The notes beneath the pieces were generated by a model. It was not told the DNA's origin and did not search any database. It saw only the letters and a list, made by a program, of their open reading frames with translations. Source: a virus. Taken from it: 40,410 nucleotides of DNA. The position numbers and the translations under genes were made by a program. Location: positions 1-40,410 of the IMG/VR virus record IMGVR_UViG_3300036766_000180; one strand, written 5' to 3'. Shown here piece after piece: positions 5,044 through 12,098 of the stretch. The stretch's first letter is position 1; each line of letters starts with the position of its first letter.

Positions 5044-5916
5044 ATGTATATAGTATTCCAAATTAACGGGGGAATAGGTAAATGTGTATTAGCAACTGCT
5101 GTATGTAAAGCCATTACCAAGAAATTTCCTAAACACAAAATTATTGTAGTATCAGGATATCCTGAAGTATTTATAGGAAATCCTTATGTTTACAAGTCTT
5201 TAAGTCTTGCTAATTCTCCCTACTTCTATAAGGATTACGTCGAGAATAAGGATACTAAATTCCTTTTACATGATCCTTATATGGAAGAGGATTACATCTA
5301 CGAACGTAAGCACCTTATTCAAACTTGGTGTGAAATGAATGATATTCCTTATAATGGAGAACTTCCTGAATTATTTCTAACAAAAAGGGAGAAAGATTAT
5401 TTCCAAAGAAATTTTAAATCGGATAAGCCTATTATGTTCATGCAAACGAATGGCGGTGCAAATGACCAATTAAAATATTCATGGGCACGTGACATTCCGT
5501 ATAGTCTTGCAATAGAAATAGTCAAAGAGTTTTCTAATGAATATATTATATGCCATGTTCGTAGGGATGATCAATTAGCATTAGAAGGAACTATTCAAAT
5601 AAAAGGGACATTTAGAGAAATGGTAGCTTTAGTAATGTTATCTTCTAAAAGAGTTTTAATGGATAGTTTCTTACAACATGTTTGTGGAGCTTTAAATCTT
5701 CCATCAACTGTATTATGGATTGTTAATAATCCCAAAGTACTTGGATATGAAATTCACAACAATATTCAAGCTAATACACCAACTACAATACCTGATCTAA
5801 GAAGCAGTTATATTGCTAAATATAATATTGGAGGAGAACCAATGGAATTTCCTTATGATAGTGAAGACCAAATCTTTACAGCAAGTAATATAATAGAATC
5901 TATAAAAAACTTCTAA
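5044..5916 (+). CDS. Heptosyltransferase-like glycosyltransferase (GT9-type, GT-B fold)
   Basis: The N-terminus I-N-G-G-I-G-K-C-V-L-A-T-A-V (residues 7-20) followed by K-K-F-P-K-H-K-I-I-V-V-S-G-Y-P-E-V-F matches the start of the GT9 family (ADP-heptose:LPS heptosyltransferases), where a G-x-G-D/K loop precedes the first Rossmann domain. Near residue 130 is K-P-I-M-F-M-Q-T-N-G-G. Further on, V-L-M-D-S-F-L-Q-H-V-C-G-A-L-N-L-P-S-T-V-L-W matches the acceptor-side motif 'D-S-x-x-x-H-x-A-x-A-L'. At 290 residues it is a little shorter than bacterial heptosyltransferases. The gene overlaps the sulfotransferase by one base (TAATG), so the two are translationally coupled. The predicted role is transfer of a sugar to a host surface or phage glycan. 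Donor and acceptor are unknown. Confidence 0.75.
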   Translation: MYIVFQINGGIGKCVLATAVCKAITKKFPKHKIIVVSGYPEVFIGNPYVYKSLSLANSPYFYKDYVENKDTKFLLHDPYMEEDYIYERKHLIQTWCEMNDIPYNGELPELFLTKREKDYFQRNFKSDKPIMFMQTNGGANDQLKYSWARDIPYSLAIEIVKEFSNEYIICHVRRDDQLALEGTIQIKGTFREMVALVMLSSKRVLMDSFLQHVCGALNLPSTVLWIVNNPKVLGYEIHNNIQANTPTTIPDLRSSYIAKYNIGGEPMEFPYDSEDQIFTASNIIESIKNF

Positions 5917-6737
5917 TGGAAAAACTATTCTTTCAATCATCACTACCACGAGCAGGAAGCACATTACTTCAAAATATATTGGCACAAAATCCAGATATTT
6001 ACGCAACACCAACTTCTGGTGTTTTAGAACTTATTTATGGCTCTAGAGTTAATTATACAAATAGTCCAGAATTTAAAGCTCAAGATCCTGAACTAATGAA
6101 GAAAGGATTTTTATCCTTTTGTAGAAATGGGATGAAAGGATTTTATGAAGGTATTACAGATAGAAAATATGTAGTGGATAAATCAAGGGGTTGGATAGCT
6201 CATTATGATCTTCTTGATACTATTTTAGATGAAGATCCTAAAGTTATTTGTGTTGTTAGAGATCTTAGAGAAATATTCTGTAGTATGGAAAAGAACTATA
6301 GAAAATCACCGGAGAAAAGTAATCCAGTATTAGATTGGAGTAAAATGCAAGGAACAACAGTTCCTAAAAGAATAGATGTTTGGGCACAAGGTCCTCCAGT
6401 CGGGATGGCAATAGAAAGATTACAGGAAGTAATTAGAACTGGGATAGCTTCTAAGATTCTATTTGTTAAATACGAGGATCTTTGTCTAAGACCTGAAATG
6501 GAAATGCAAAGGATTTATCAATATCTTGGTATACCAGAATTTGAACATGATTTTGATAATATAGAACAAATAACAAAAGAGGATGATGAAGTTTATGGGG
6601 TGTTTGGGGATCATAAAATCCGTAAGTCCCTTTGTTTAACTCCTTCCACTTCAAAGAACATTTTAGGTAAAGATGTGAATGATTGGATTTACAATAATTA
6701 TAAATGGTTTTACGAATATTTTAAATATAACAAATAA
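5916..6737 (+). CDS. PAPS-dependent sulfotransferase
   Basis: Residues 9-19 (S-L-P-R-A-G-S-T-L-L-Q) form the 5'-phosphosulfate-binding loop of sulfotransferases (consensus PRxGSTLL). Residues 112-121 (V-V-R-D-L-R-E-I-F) with a downstream Ser match the 3'-phosphate-binding segment (xxRDPRxxxxS). Further on, F-V-K-Y-E-D-L-C-x-x-P-E is the usual 'yEdL..dP' motif, followed by I-Y-Q-Y-L-G-I-P. At 273 residues it is normal length and should be cytosolic. The coupled glycosyltransferase upstream and APS kinase downstream imply that the phage adds sulfate to a glycan. Related phage and bacterial enzymes act on sugars, proteins or lipids, so the acceptor is open. Confidence 0.88.
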   Translation: MEKLFFQSSLPRAGSTLLQNILAQNPDIYATPTSGVLELIYGSRVNYTNSPEFKAQDPELMKKGFLSFCRNGMKGFYEGITDRKYVVDKSRGWIAHYDLLDTILDEDPKVICVVRDLREIFCSMEKNYRKSPEKSNPVLDWSKMQGTTVPKRIDVWAQGPPVGMAIERLQEVIRTGIASKILFVKYEDLCLRPEMEMQRIYQYLGIPEFEHDFDNIEQITKEDDEVYGVFGDHKIRKSLCLTPSTSKNILGKDVNDWIYNNYKWFYEYFKYNK

Positions 6738-6738
6738 C

Positions 6739-7191
6739 ATGGAACTTAGAGATAGATTAGAATTATTTAAAAATAAGGGATGGAAATATAATCTCGATAC
6801 AGGGGAAATATTTAGTCATATGAATAAATTAATATCTTCATTAGATTCAGATGGATATATTTCATGTAATTTATGGATTGATAATAAAAGAATAAGAATA
6901 AAAGGACATCAATTAGCATGGTATCTTACTTATAATGAAATTCCTAATATATTGGATCATATTAATAGAATTAAAAATGATAATAAAATTTCCAATTTAA
7001 GAAAAGTAACCTCACAACAAAATAATTTTAATATGAATGCTAAAGGATGCTATTTTGATAAAGATAGAAATTCCTGGAGATCCCTTATTAAAATAAATAG
7101 AAAAATTATAAATTTGGGTAGATTTAAAACAGAGGAAGAAGCCCATAATAACTATTTAAAAGCTAAAGAAAAATATCACATAATAAAATAA
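6739..7191 (+). CDS. HNH-AP2 homing endonuclease
   Basis: I start the gene at ATG 6739 (M-E-L-R-D-R-L-E), one base after the sulfotransferase stop. An upstream in-frame ATG would overlap that gene. The HNH core is I-L-D-H-I-N-R-I-K-N-D-N-K-I-S-N-L-R-K-V-T with a following Q-Q-N-N, so the His, Asn and metal-ligand positions are all present. The C-terminal about 45 residues (G-C-Y-F-D-K-D-R-N-S-W-R-S … L-G-R-F-K-T-E-E-E-A) are an AP2-type DNA-binding domain. This is the standard architecture of free-standing phage homing enzymes. It sits between the sulfotransferase and APS kinase genes, so it has invaded the sulfation cassette without breaking a neighbour. Confidence 0.88.
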   Translation: MELRDRLELFKNKGWKYNLDTGEIFSHMNKLISSLDSDGYISCNLWIDNKRIRIKGHQLAWYLTYNEIPNILDHINRIKNDNKISNLRKVTSQQNNFNMNAKGCYFDKDRNSWRSLIKINRKIINLGRFKTEEEAHNNYLKAKEKYHIIK

Positions 7192-7197
7192 TATAAA

Positions 7198-7695
7198 ATG
7201 AGTCACATATATTGGTTTACGGGTCAAAGCGGACATGGGAAAACACATAATGCTAAATTTCTACAAAAGGTCTTGATTAGTAATGGATATCAAGCAATTC
7301 ATATAGATGGAGATGACATTAGGGAAATCTTTAATAATAAAGATTATAGTGAAACTGGAAGAAGGAAGAATATTGAACTTGCTCAGAATATAGCTCATTT
7401 TTTACAAACTAAAAAGTTTGATGTAGTAGTATCTTTAGTATCTCCTTATAAGGATCAAAGAGATCTATTTAAAGAGAAAATGGGTAATAATATTATTGAG
7501 ATTTATACTCATACAGATGAAGTAAGGGGGAGAGAAAGTTATGAAGTGCCAGATTATCAACCCCCCACTGAAAACTTCGTGGATTTGGATACAACAAATA
7601 GGGAATTGAGAGAAAATATAAAAATCATTTATGAATACGAACAAAAACAATACGAACAAGAATTACATAGTCAAATTGGACAAGAGAACATCTAG
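7198..7695 (+). CDS. cysC: Adenylylsulfate (APS) kinase
   Basis: The product should phosphorylate APS to PAPS, the sulfate donor for sulfotransferases. Residues 6-16 (W-F-T-G-Q-S-G-H-G-K-T) are the P-loop in the form typical of APS kinases (WxTGLSGSGKS). Residues 34-43 (I-H-I-D-G-D-D-I-R-E) match the family DGDxxR motif. Residues 80-88 (L-V-S-P-Y-K-D-Q-R) match 'iSPfxxdR'. Residues 111-122 (G-R-E-S-Y-E-V-P-D-Y-Q-P) align with the C-terminal substrate loop, ending L-D-T. At 165 residues it is slightly short. The last 65 bases overlap the next gene in the +1 frame. The symbol follows family identity only. Confidence 0.85.
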   Translation: MSHIYWFTGQSGHGKTHNAKFLQKVLISNGYQAIHIDGDDIREIFNNKDYSETGRRKNIELAQNIAHFLQTKKFDVVVSLVSPYKDQRDLFKEKMGNNIIEIYTHTDEVRGRESYEVPDYQPPTENFVDLDTTNRELRENIKIIYEYEQKQYEQELHSQIGQENI

Positions 7696-8044
7696 TTCAG
7701 AAAAACAATATTCTCTATTTATTGGACGTTGGCAGCCATTACATTCAGGACATCAATGGTTGTTTGAACAAGTCCTTGATGAAGGTAAAAATGTATTGAT
7801 AGCAATAAGAGATGTTGAGCCAGATGAAAGAAATCCTTATACACCAGAAGAAGTATTAAAGAATATTTCTAATCATTATAAGATTGAGATAAAAGAAGAA
7901 AGAGTTAAAGTAATGATTATTCCTGATATCGAAAGTATTAATTATGGCCGTGGAGTAGGTTATGAAATTATAGAACATATTCCACCAGCAGAAATTGCAC
8001 AGATCTCCGCAACAAAAATACGCGAACAATTAAATGGAAAGTAA
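7631..8044 (+). CDS. HxGH nucleotidyltransferase (NMNAT/cytidylyltransferase-like)
   Basis: Residues 31-41 (I-G-R-W-Q-P-L-H-S-G-H) are the nucleotide-binding HxGH motif in the 'GRxQPxHxGH' form seen in NadM-type NMN adenylyltransferases. Residues 125-131 (I-S-A-T-K-I-R) match the second catalytic motif ISxTxIR. The fold transfers a nucleotidyl group from ATP or CTP. The substrate is unknown: NAD synthesis, sugar or alcohol activation, or a compact sulfurylase-like reaction are all conceivable. The first about 25 residues are Asn/Lys-rich and overlap the kinase gene by 65 bases. An in-frame TTG at 7675 (Leu16-Asp17) is a possible later start. The overlap suggests coupling, or a +1-frame fusion with the kinase. 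Confidence 0.75.
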   Translation: MNTNKNNTNKNYIVKLDKRTSSSEKQYSLFIGRWQPLHSGHQWLFEQVLDEGKNVLIAIRDVEPDERNPYTPEEVLKNISNHYKIEIKEERVKVMIIPDIESINYGRGVGYEIIEHIPPAEIAQISATKIREQLNGK

Positions 8045-8462
8045 AAAATATAGTGTTAGATTTAATACTACATCCACTAATGATAGGGATCGTTGGAGGT
8101 TATTAGAAGAAGGTAATGAAATAATAGTTTCTAATGTTATTATAGATACCCCTGTTTGGACTACTCATGATTATATTGAGGGAATTGGAGATAAATGGCA
8201 TATCACAACAGAAGGTATACTAGAAATGAAAGGAGACGTAGCTTATATCAATAAGCCTAAAACTAAAGTTACCTTAAGAAGGCATATTTATAAAACAATT
8301 ACCTGGAGATTAGTAGGAACTATAGATACAATGATGGTTGCTTGGATTATAACAGGGAACCCATTAACAGGATTAAAAATTGGGCTCTTTGAAGTAATGA
8401 CCAAAATGACCCTTTATTTCCTACACGAAAGAGCATGGTATACTTGGGGGAGATCCAAATAA
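8034..8462 (+). CDS. DUF2061 membrane protein with N-terminal phage-type domain
   Basis: The C-terminal half (residues about 80-142) is a clear DUF2061 domain: R-R-H-I-Y-K-T-I-T-W-R-L-V-G-T-I-D-T, then an I-T-G-N-P-L-T-G-L-K-I-G hydrophobic hairpin, then Y-F-L-H-E-R-A-W-Y-T-W-G. It should place two short helices in the membrane. The first about 75 residues are soluble and include D-K-W-H-I-T-T-E-G, a module I believe recurs in marine and freshwater phages but cannot name. From memory, DUF2061 genes often neighbour sulfate-activation genes in Bacteroidota, which fits this context. It overlaps the preceding gene by 11 bases and ends at the convergent terminator. Confidence 0.8.
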   Translation: MESKKYSVRFNTTSTNDRDRWRLLEEGNEIIVSNVIIDTPVWTTHDYIEGIGDKWHITTEGILEMKGDVAYINKPKTKVTLRRHIYKTITWRLVGTIDTMMVAWIITGNPLTGLKIGLFEVMTKMTLYFLHERAWYTWGRSK

Positions 8463-8495
8463 AAAACCTCCCAAGATGTAGAAACAACAGGAGGT
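8461..8495 (-). terminator. Terminator at the end of the late region
   Basis: ACCTCC (8466-8471) pairs with GGAGGT (8490-8495) around an 18-base loop. On the minus strand the stem is followed by TTTTTTATTT. It lies between the convergent DUF2061 gene and the last late gene and should end the leftward structural transcript. Confidence 0.6.
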
Positions 8496-8523
8496 AGAAA
8501 GAAAACATTTTAGGGATATTTAT

Positions 8524-8733
8524 TTATTTATCTTTTCTTTTATCAATTTTTCTATTACGAACCCAATTTCTCCAGGCAAAAAATGTTCCTGCAATAGCAC
8601 ATCCAATACAAATAAGATTAGATATTAACGAAATATTTGGTAATATAGTTGCAGTTAATATTGCAGCTATTTTAGATAACCAAGAAACTATAAAAAGAGA
8701 TAAAGAACCTCCTGATGGATCGTTTTGGTGCAT
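8524..8733 (-). CDS. Small two-helix membrane protein, possible holin
   Basis: The 69-residue product has a short polar N-terminus (H-Q-N-D-P-S-G-G-S), two hydrophobic segments (about residues 12-30 and 36-54) and a strongly basic tail (R-N-W-V-R-N-R-K-I-D-K-R-K-D-K). Size, topology and charged tail fit class II holins, and the position at the very end of the late genes after the tail fibre is a common place for lysis genes. No endolysin is adjacent, so the lysis role is inference. It could instead be an unrelated membrane protein. Confidence 0.6.
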   Translation of the reverse strand: MHQNDPSGGSLSLFIVSWLSKIAAILTATILPNISLISNLICIGCAIAGTFFAWRNWVRNRKIDKRKDK

Positions 8734-8740
8734 ATGATTA

Positions 8741-10243
8741 TTAATAATATTTTATTATAGAATGCCTTATTTGAGCTACATTAGAGGTAGAAGCAGTATT
8801 TGCATATTTCATCTTTATCTGTAGAGATAAAGCAGACGTCCAGTCAATTGATGTAATTGAAGCATTATTATTATCCGAAATAAAATAAGCATCTACTGTG
8901 GTAGGAGGACCAGAAAGTTGATTTCCATTATCTCCCATGAATGCTGTAAAGTGTAATTCCCCCGCTCCCGATGCACCACTTGTTGAACAGGTTAAATATA
9001 TACTAGCACCAATTGGTGCTTCCGTTGTAGGACACCATCCATTAGCTAATTGATTATACGAATACATTGTTCCATTAAAGAATATCTGCATACTTTGACC
9101 CGAAGTACTATTAGCAGATTTAGCATTACCTGCAGTCCATAATTCCATCGTTTTACCTATCCCGTCTAATTGACCCGCAGGGATAGTAATATCTAGGACT
9201 GTTTGTCCTGATGTAGTTGCACTATTAACTGTTACTGGCGTTACATTAACAATGGTTGTATAACCCCCAACTCCACTTGAACCGGAAGTACCATTAACAC
9301 CAGAGGATCCACTTGAACCTGAGGTACCAGCCGTTCCTGATGTACCGCTAATACCATTAACCCCATCTATTCCTGAACTACCAGAAGTAACACCGACTGC
9401 TGATGTTCCACTTGTACCAGACGAACCAGCAGTTCCATTACCTGAAGATCCAGACGTTCCCGTCAATCCAGAAGAACCAGATGAACCTGCAGTTGCATCT
9501 ATACCAGACGAACCAGAACTACCATCTATACCAGACGAACCATCCAAACCAGTAAATCCATTAATACCCGATGAACCATTTATACCAGATGTACCTGAGG
9601 ATCCACTAGATCCAAATGCAGTAGCAGTAGTTAATATTGTACTATCAGGGAAAAGAATACCCCCGTTAGCAATTTCAACATATCCAGTATCTCCAGAAGT
9701 ACCCAAAAGAATATTATTAGCGGGATTAGTATTTCTTATACCACTGGTATTAAAAGAAATATCTCCCATTATTATATCACTTGAATCCTGTATATTTAAA
9801 ACACCACCTGTATTAATTATACTAATATCTATATTTGGACTAGCACCATCAGAATCATTGATTTGTATACCCTGATTAGCTATTTCTACTAAACCAGATG
9901 CCCCTGATGTACCTAATATTAAATTAGTAGCAGGATCCGCAGGTTTTATTCCAAGCTGCCCATAAATCATGTTTCCTAAACTAAAAGTGGAAACATTACC
10001 CATTTCAAAATCCCCGTCATTAATAGTAACAGGAACCTGATTATTATTTCCGGTATCATTTAATATTATATTACCATTACCAACAACTAATTGTTGCCAT
10101 CTAAAAGATGGGGTTCCTAAAACTGAAACATTATCAGTTGCAGGTATAAGATCCAAAGTTGTTAAACTTTGGAGGTATAATAGATTATCATCCATTTCAG
10201 AAAATGTTAATGGACTACCGTCAGAACGTAATATTAAAGGCAT
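8741..10243 (-). CDS. Tail fibre with GSSG/GTSG repeats
   Basis: The N-terminus (P-L-T-F-S-E-M-D-D-N-L-L-Y-L, residues about 12-25) is the short attachment motif common in phage fibre proteins. Residues about 30-200 contain three similar beta-rich blocks of the type N-L-I-L-G-T-S-G-…-V-E-I-A-N-x-G-I-x, probably a triple beta-helix. Residues about 208-325 are a low-complexity run of G-S-S-G, G-T-S-G and D-G-S-S-G units, collagen-like in look. The last about 170 residues are a globular C-terminal domain ending R-H-S-I-I-K-Y-Y, likely the receptor-binding tip. It follows the baseplate genes, as expected for a fibre that adsorbs to the host surface. Confidence 0.8.
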   Translation of the reverse strand: MPLILRSDGSPLTFSEMDDNLLYLQSLTTLDLIPATDNVSVLGTPSFRWQQLVVGNGNIILNDTGNNNQVPVTINDGDFEMGNVSTFSLGNMIYGQLGIKPADPATNLILGTSGASGLVEIANQGIQINDSDGASPNIDISIINTGGVLNIQDSSDIIMGDISFNTSGIRNTNPANNILLGTSGDTGYVEIANGGILFPDSTILTTATAFGSSGSSGTSGINGSSGINGFTGLDGSSGIDGSSGSSGIDATAGSSGSSGLTGTSGSSGNGTAGSSGTSGTSAVGVTSGSSGIDGVNGISGTSGTAGTSGSSGSSGVNGTSGSSGVGGYTTIVNVTPVTVNSATTSGQTVLDITIPAGQLDGIGKTMELWTAGNAKSANSTSGQSMQIFFNGTMYSYNQLANGWCPTTEAPIGASIYLTCSTSGASGAGELHFTAFMGDNGNQLSGPPTTVDAYFISDNNNASITSIDWTSALSLQIKMKYANTASTSNVAQIRHSIIKYY

Positions 10244-10262
10244 TTCTTTTTAATTTTATTAG

Positions 10263-10274
10263 TTATATATCCCT
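10263..10274 (-). promoter_or_regulatory. Late-region ATATATA motif
   Basis: Minus strand AGGGATATATAA, 19 bases before the tail-fibre ATG. Identical to the site before the gene at 29304-31289. Confidence 0.55.
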
Positions 10275-10281
10275 AAATCTA

Positions 10282-10854
10282 TTATTCGTTAGCGAAGTAG
10301 TCACTAAGGATATAACCAGCTTCTGTGTAATAAAGGGAAGGGAATAATGTTGGTGCTACTATAAATTCTAAAGATGTCCAGTTACTTGTTGATCCATTAG
10401 TACATATAGTAGCTACATAAATAAAGTAATTTGTGTTTATCTTTAATCCCGTTAATACAACTTGTGGGGTTAAAAGATTTGTCCCACTAAAGGTAGTTGG
10501 TGGAATCCCCGTAGTATTGAGTTGATAAATATATTTAGTTGCATATTGAGTGGGTTGCCATGTAATTGTACATCCCCCTGTAACTATTCCTCCTACACCA
10601 ACCGTTGTTGTAAAGTTTCCTATACCAAAGCCAGATACTATACCACAATAAGACCCATCTAATATTCCGGAAGTAAAAGTAACACTATTAGGAGTAAAAG
10701 AAGAATCATATAAAATGCTACTTCCTACTGGAATGTAATCTGTAATTGCTAATGAATTGTCATCCATTAATTTACCTAAATAATTTAATGTCCCATAAGT
10801 TGCTATACAGACATCAAATATTGTTTGGTTATATGTAGTTATGTATGTTTTCAT
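10282..10854 (-). CDS. Baseplate/tail protein with LysM-like and fibronectin III-like domains
   Basis: The first about 45 residues (Y-N-Q-T-I-F-D-V-C-I-A-T-Y-G-T-L … L-A-I-T-D-Y-I-P-V-G) match the LysM/tail-X-like module that Bacteroidota phages use in baseplate proteins (pattern QtlfDvalqxYGs…lsitdxlxpG). Residues about 95-185 look like a fibronectin type III domain: T-I-T-W-Q-P, then L-T-G-L-K-I-N-T-N-Y-F-I-Y-V-A-T. LysM-like folds bind other baseplate parts or cell wall, and FN3 domains decorate tails and bind carbohydrate weakly. It lies between the tail fibre and the gp25-like gene and overlaps the latter's stop by one base. Confidence 0.6.
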   Translation of the reverse strand: MKTYITTYNQTIFDVCIATYGTLNYLGKLMDDNSLAITDYIPVGSSILYDSSFTPNSVTFTSGILDGSYCGIVSGFGIGNFTTTVGVGGIVTGGCTITWQPTQYATKYIYQLNTTGIPPTTFSGTNLLTPQVVLTGLKINTNYFIYVATICTNGSTSNWTSLEFIVAPTLFPSLYYTEAGYILSDYFANE

Positions 10855-11174
10855 TATGATCTGGTTGCATTAGGAACTATATTTAAAATATTACCGGCGT
10901 TATCGAAAGTAATTTTTGGGATCCTAGTCTTATAACCATCCTTCTTTAACTGTGATATTATCAATGCGGATAGCTGGGTTATATTTACATCTGAATCTTG
11001 GTATAAAACTATACCACAACCAACGGCAGGAAACTGTTTCCAATATCCTAATGGATCATTAATAATATCATGAATGTGCTGATTGTCTGATAAACCCGTC
11101 ACAAAATCCCCACTTTGAACTAGTAAATCCCCATTATTTATTTGATTTAGTAAAAAGTCTTTAGCTGCTGCCAT
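10854..11174 (-). CDS. gp25-like baseplate wedge protein
   Basis: The 106-residue product reads D-L-L-V-Q-S-G-D-F-V-T-G-L-S-D-N-Q-H at residues 16-33, then a proline-containing W-K-Q-F-P-A-V-G-C-G-I segment, then an I-T-Q-L-S-A-L-I-I-S-Q-L-K-K-D-G-Y helix and a short beta end. This order is typical of gp25/GpW-like or gp46-like baseplate components, in which the N-terminal strand carries a 'D…l..Gd' motif and the middle 'xPxxGxgi' leads to the helix. It sits just after the spike gene in the late order, as in other myoviruses. Residue-level identity is modest, so the exact family is uncertain. Confidence 0.65.
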   Translation of the reverse strand: MAAAKDFLLNQINNGDLLVQSGDFVTGLSDNQHIHDIINDPLGYWKQFPAVGCGIVLYQDSDVNITQLSALIISQLKKDGYKTRIPKITFDNAGNILNIVPNATRS

Positions 11175-11178
11175 GGCG

Positions 11179-11190
11179 TATATATCTTAT
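11179..11190 (-). promoter_or_regulatory. Late-region ATATATA motif
   Basis: Minus strand ATAAGATATATA, 4 bases before the start of the gp25-like gene, in the 18-base gap after the spike gene. Confidence 0.5.
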
Positions 11191-11192
11191 TT

Positions 11193-12098
11193 TTATGACC
11201 CTAATACCCCAATTATCTCGGTAGATAGTATTGCTAGATTACTAGTGATTGTTGCTAAATTGGTAACAATTGTTCCAACTCCAGCAGAATAAGCAGATGC
11301 ACCAGAGCTAAAACTACCGGCAGCCCAAGAAGTAGTTAATAAAGTTACTAAATTAGTTAACTGATTATTAATATCATTTAGATTGGATTCTATTTTAGTT
11401 GCTATATCAGATAGACTACCAGCAGTATTACTAGCTTCAAGCTTAGTACCAACTGTTAATCCAATTCCTAATTGTTTAATTAATTGTATTTTATCTTTGT
11501 CTTGCAAATATTCTGTAGTATTTGGACCAGAAATATGAGGGGTAAAACTACCATTTGTATCAAAGGTAATAGACATACCATCAGTAACATAAAAATTAAT
11601 CGTATCTTTTTGTTGTCTCGTTTCAGAACCAGAAATAATAGTTCCTGAAGAATTATTATTAGCCGATATAGAAATAACATCACCTTGATCATTAGATAAT
11701 TCTAATAGAGAAGATAAGTTATCTGTTGATTTAGCAGTATTGTTATATAAACTAACAGCAGAGAATTGTATAATAAATGGATCCAACCAATTCATTACTC
11801 CGATGATTACATTACTACCTTGTGTTGGTATATTATATGGTCCATCAGCAACTCCTGCCATCAATCTAACATAAGGATAAATTGTTGGAACATCATTGCC
11901 TGAATCTGAAGATGTGTCGGTTAACACTTTAACTGCTACTATTAAATTTTCTGAATCAAAACATATATTTCTATCTACCTGATAATTGTAAGTAGTAGCA
12001 CACTCATCGTCAGTTAAGACCTGCGCCATATAAATTTTAATAGGATCATTATTTGGTCCATGTGCAATCTGTCTAATTAAATGTCCTATATTACTCAT
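11193..12098 (-). CDS. Baseplate spike protein with OB-fold (gpV/gp5-like)
   Basis: Residues about 70-115 (Y-P-Y-V-R-L-M-A-G-V-A-D-G-P-Y-N-I-P then G-S-N-V-I-I-G-V-M-N-W-L-D-P-F-I-I-Q) form an OB-fold of the gpV/gp5/VgrG type, where 'P-x-x-G-x-x-V-x-V-G/I' precedes the 'D-P…v.f' strand. The region after it (about 130-200) is Ser/Thr/Asn-rich beta sequence like the shaft of a spike. The last 100 residues are helical coiled coil (N-L-N-D-I-N-N-Q-L-T-N-L), probably trimerising. No lysozyme domain is visible. The role is the central puncturing device beneath the hub. It overlaps the hub gene by four bases. Confidence 0.65.
   Translation of the reverse strand: MSNIGHLIRQIAHGPNNDPIKIYMAQVLTDDECATTYNYQVDRNICFDSENLIVAVKVLTDTSSDSGNDVPTIYPYVRLMAGVADGPYNIPTQGSNVIIGVMNWLDPFIIQFSAVSLYNNTAKSTDNLSSLLELSNDQGDVISISANNNSSGTIISGSETRQQKDTINFYVTDGMSITFDTNGSFTPHISGPNTTEYLQDKDKIQLIKQLGIGLTVGTKLEASNTAGSLSDIATKIESNLNDINNQLTNLVTLLTTSWAAGSFSSGASAYSAGVGTIVTNLATITSNLAILSTEIIGVLGS

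Noticed and set aside
8741-10243. Diversity-generating retroelement target in the tail fibre
   Set aside because: No reverse transcriptase or template-like repeat of the fibre's 3' end was seen in the window.
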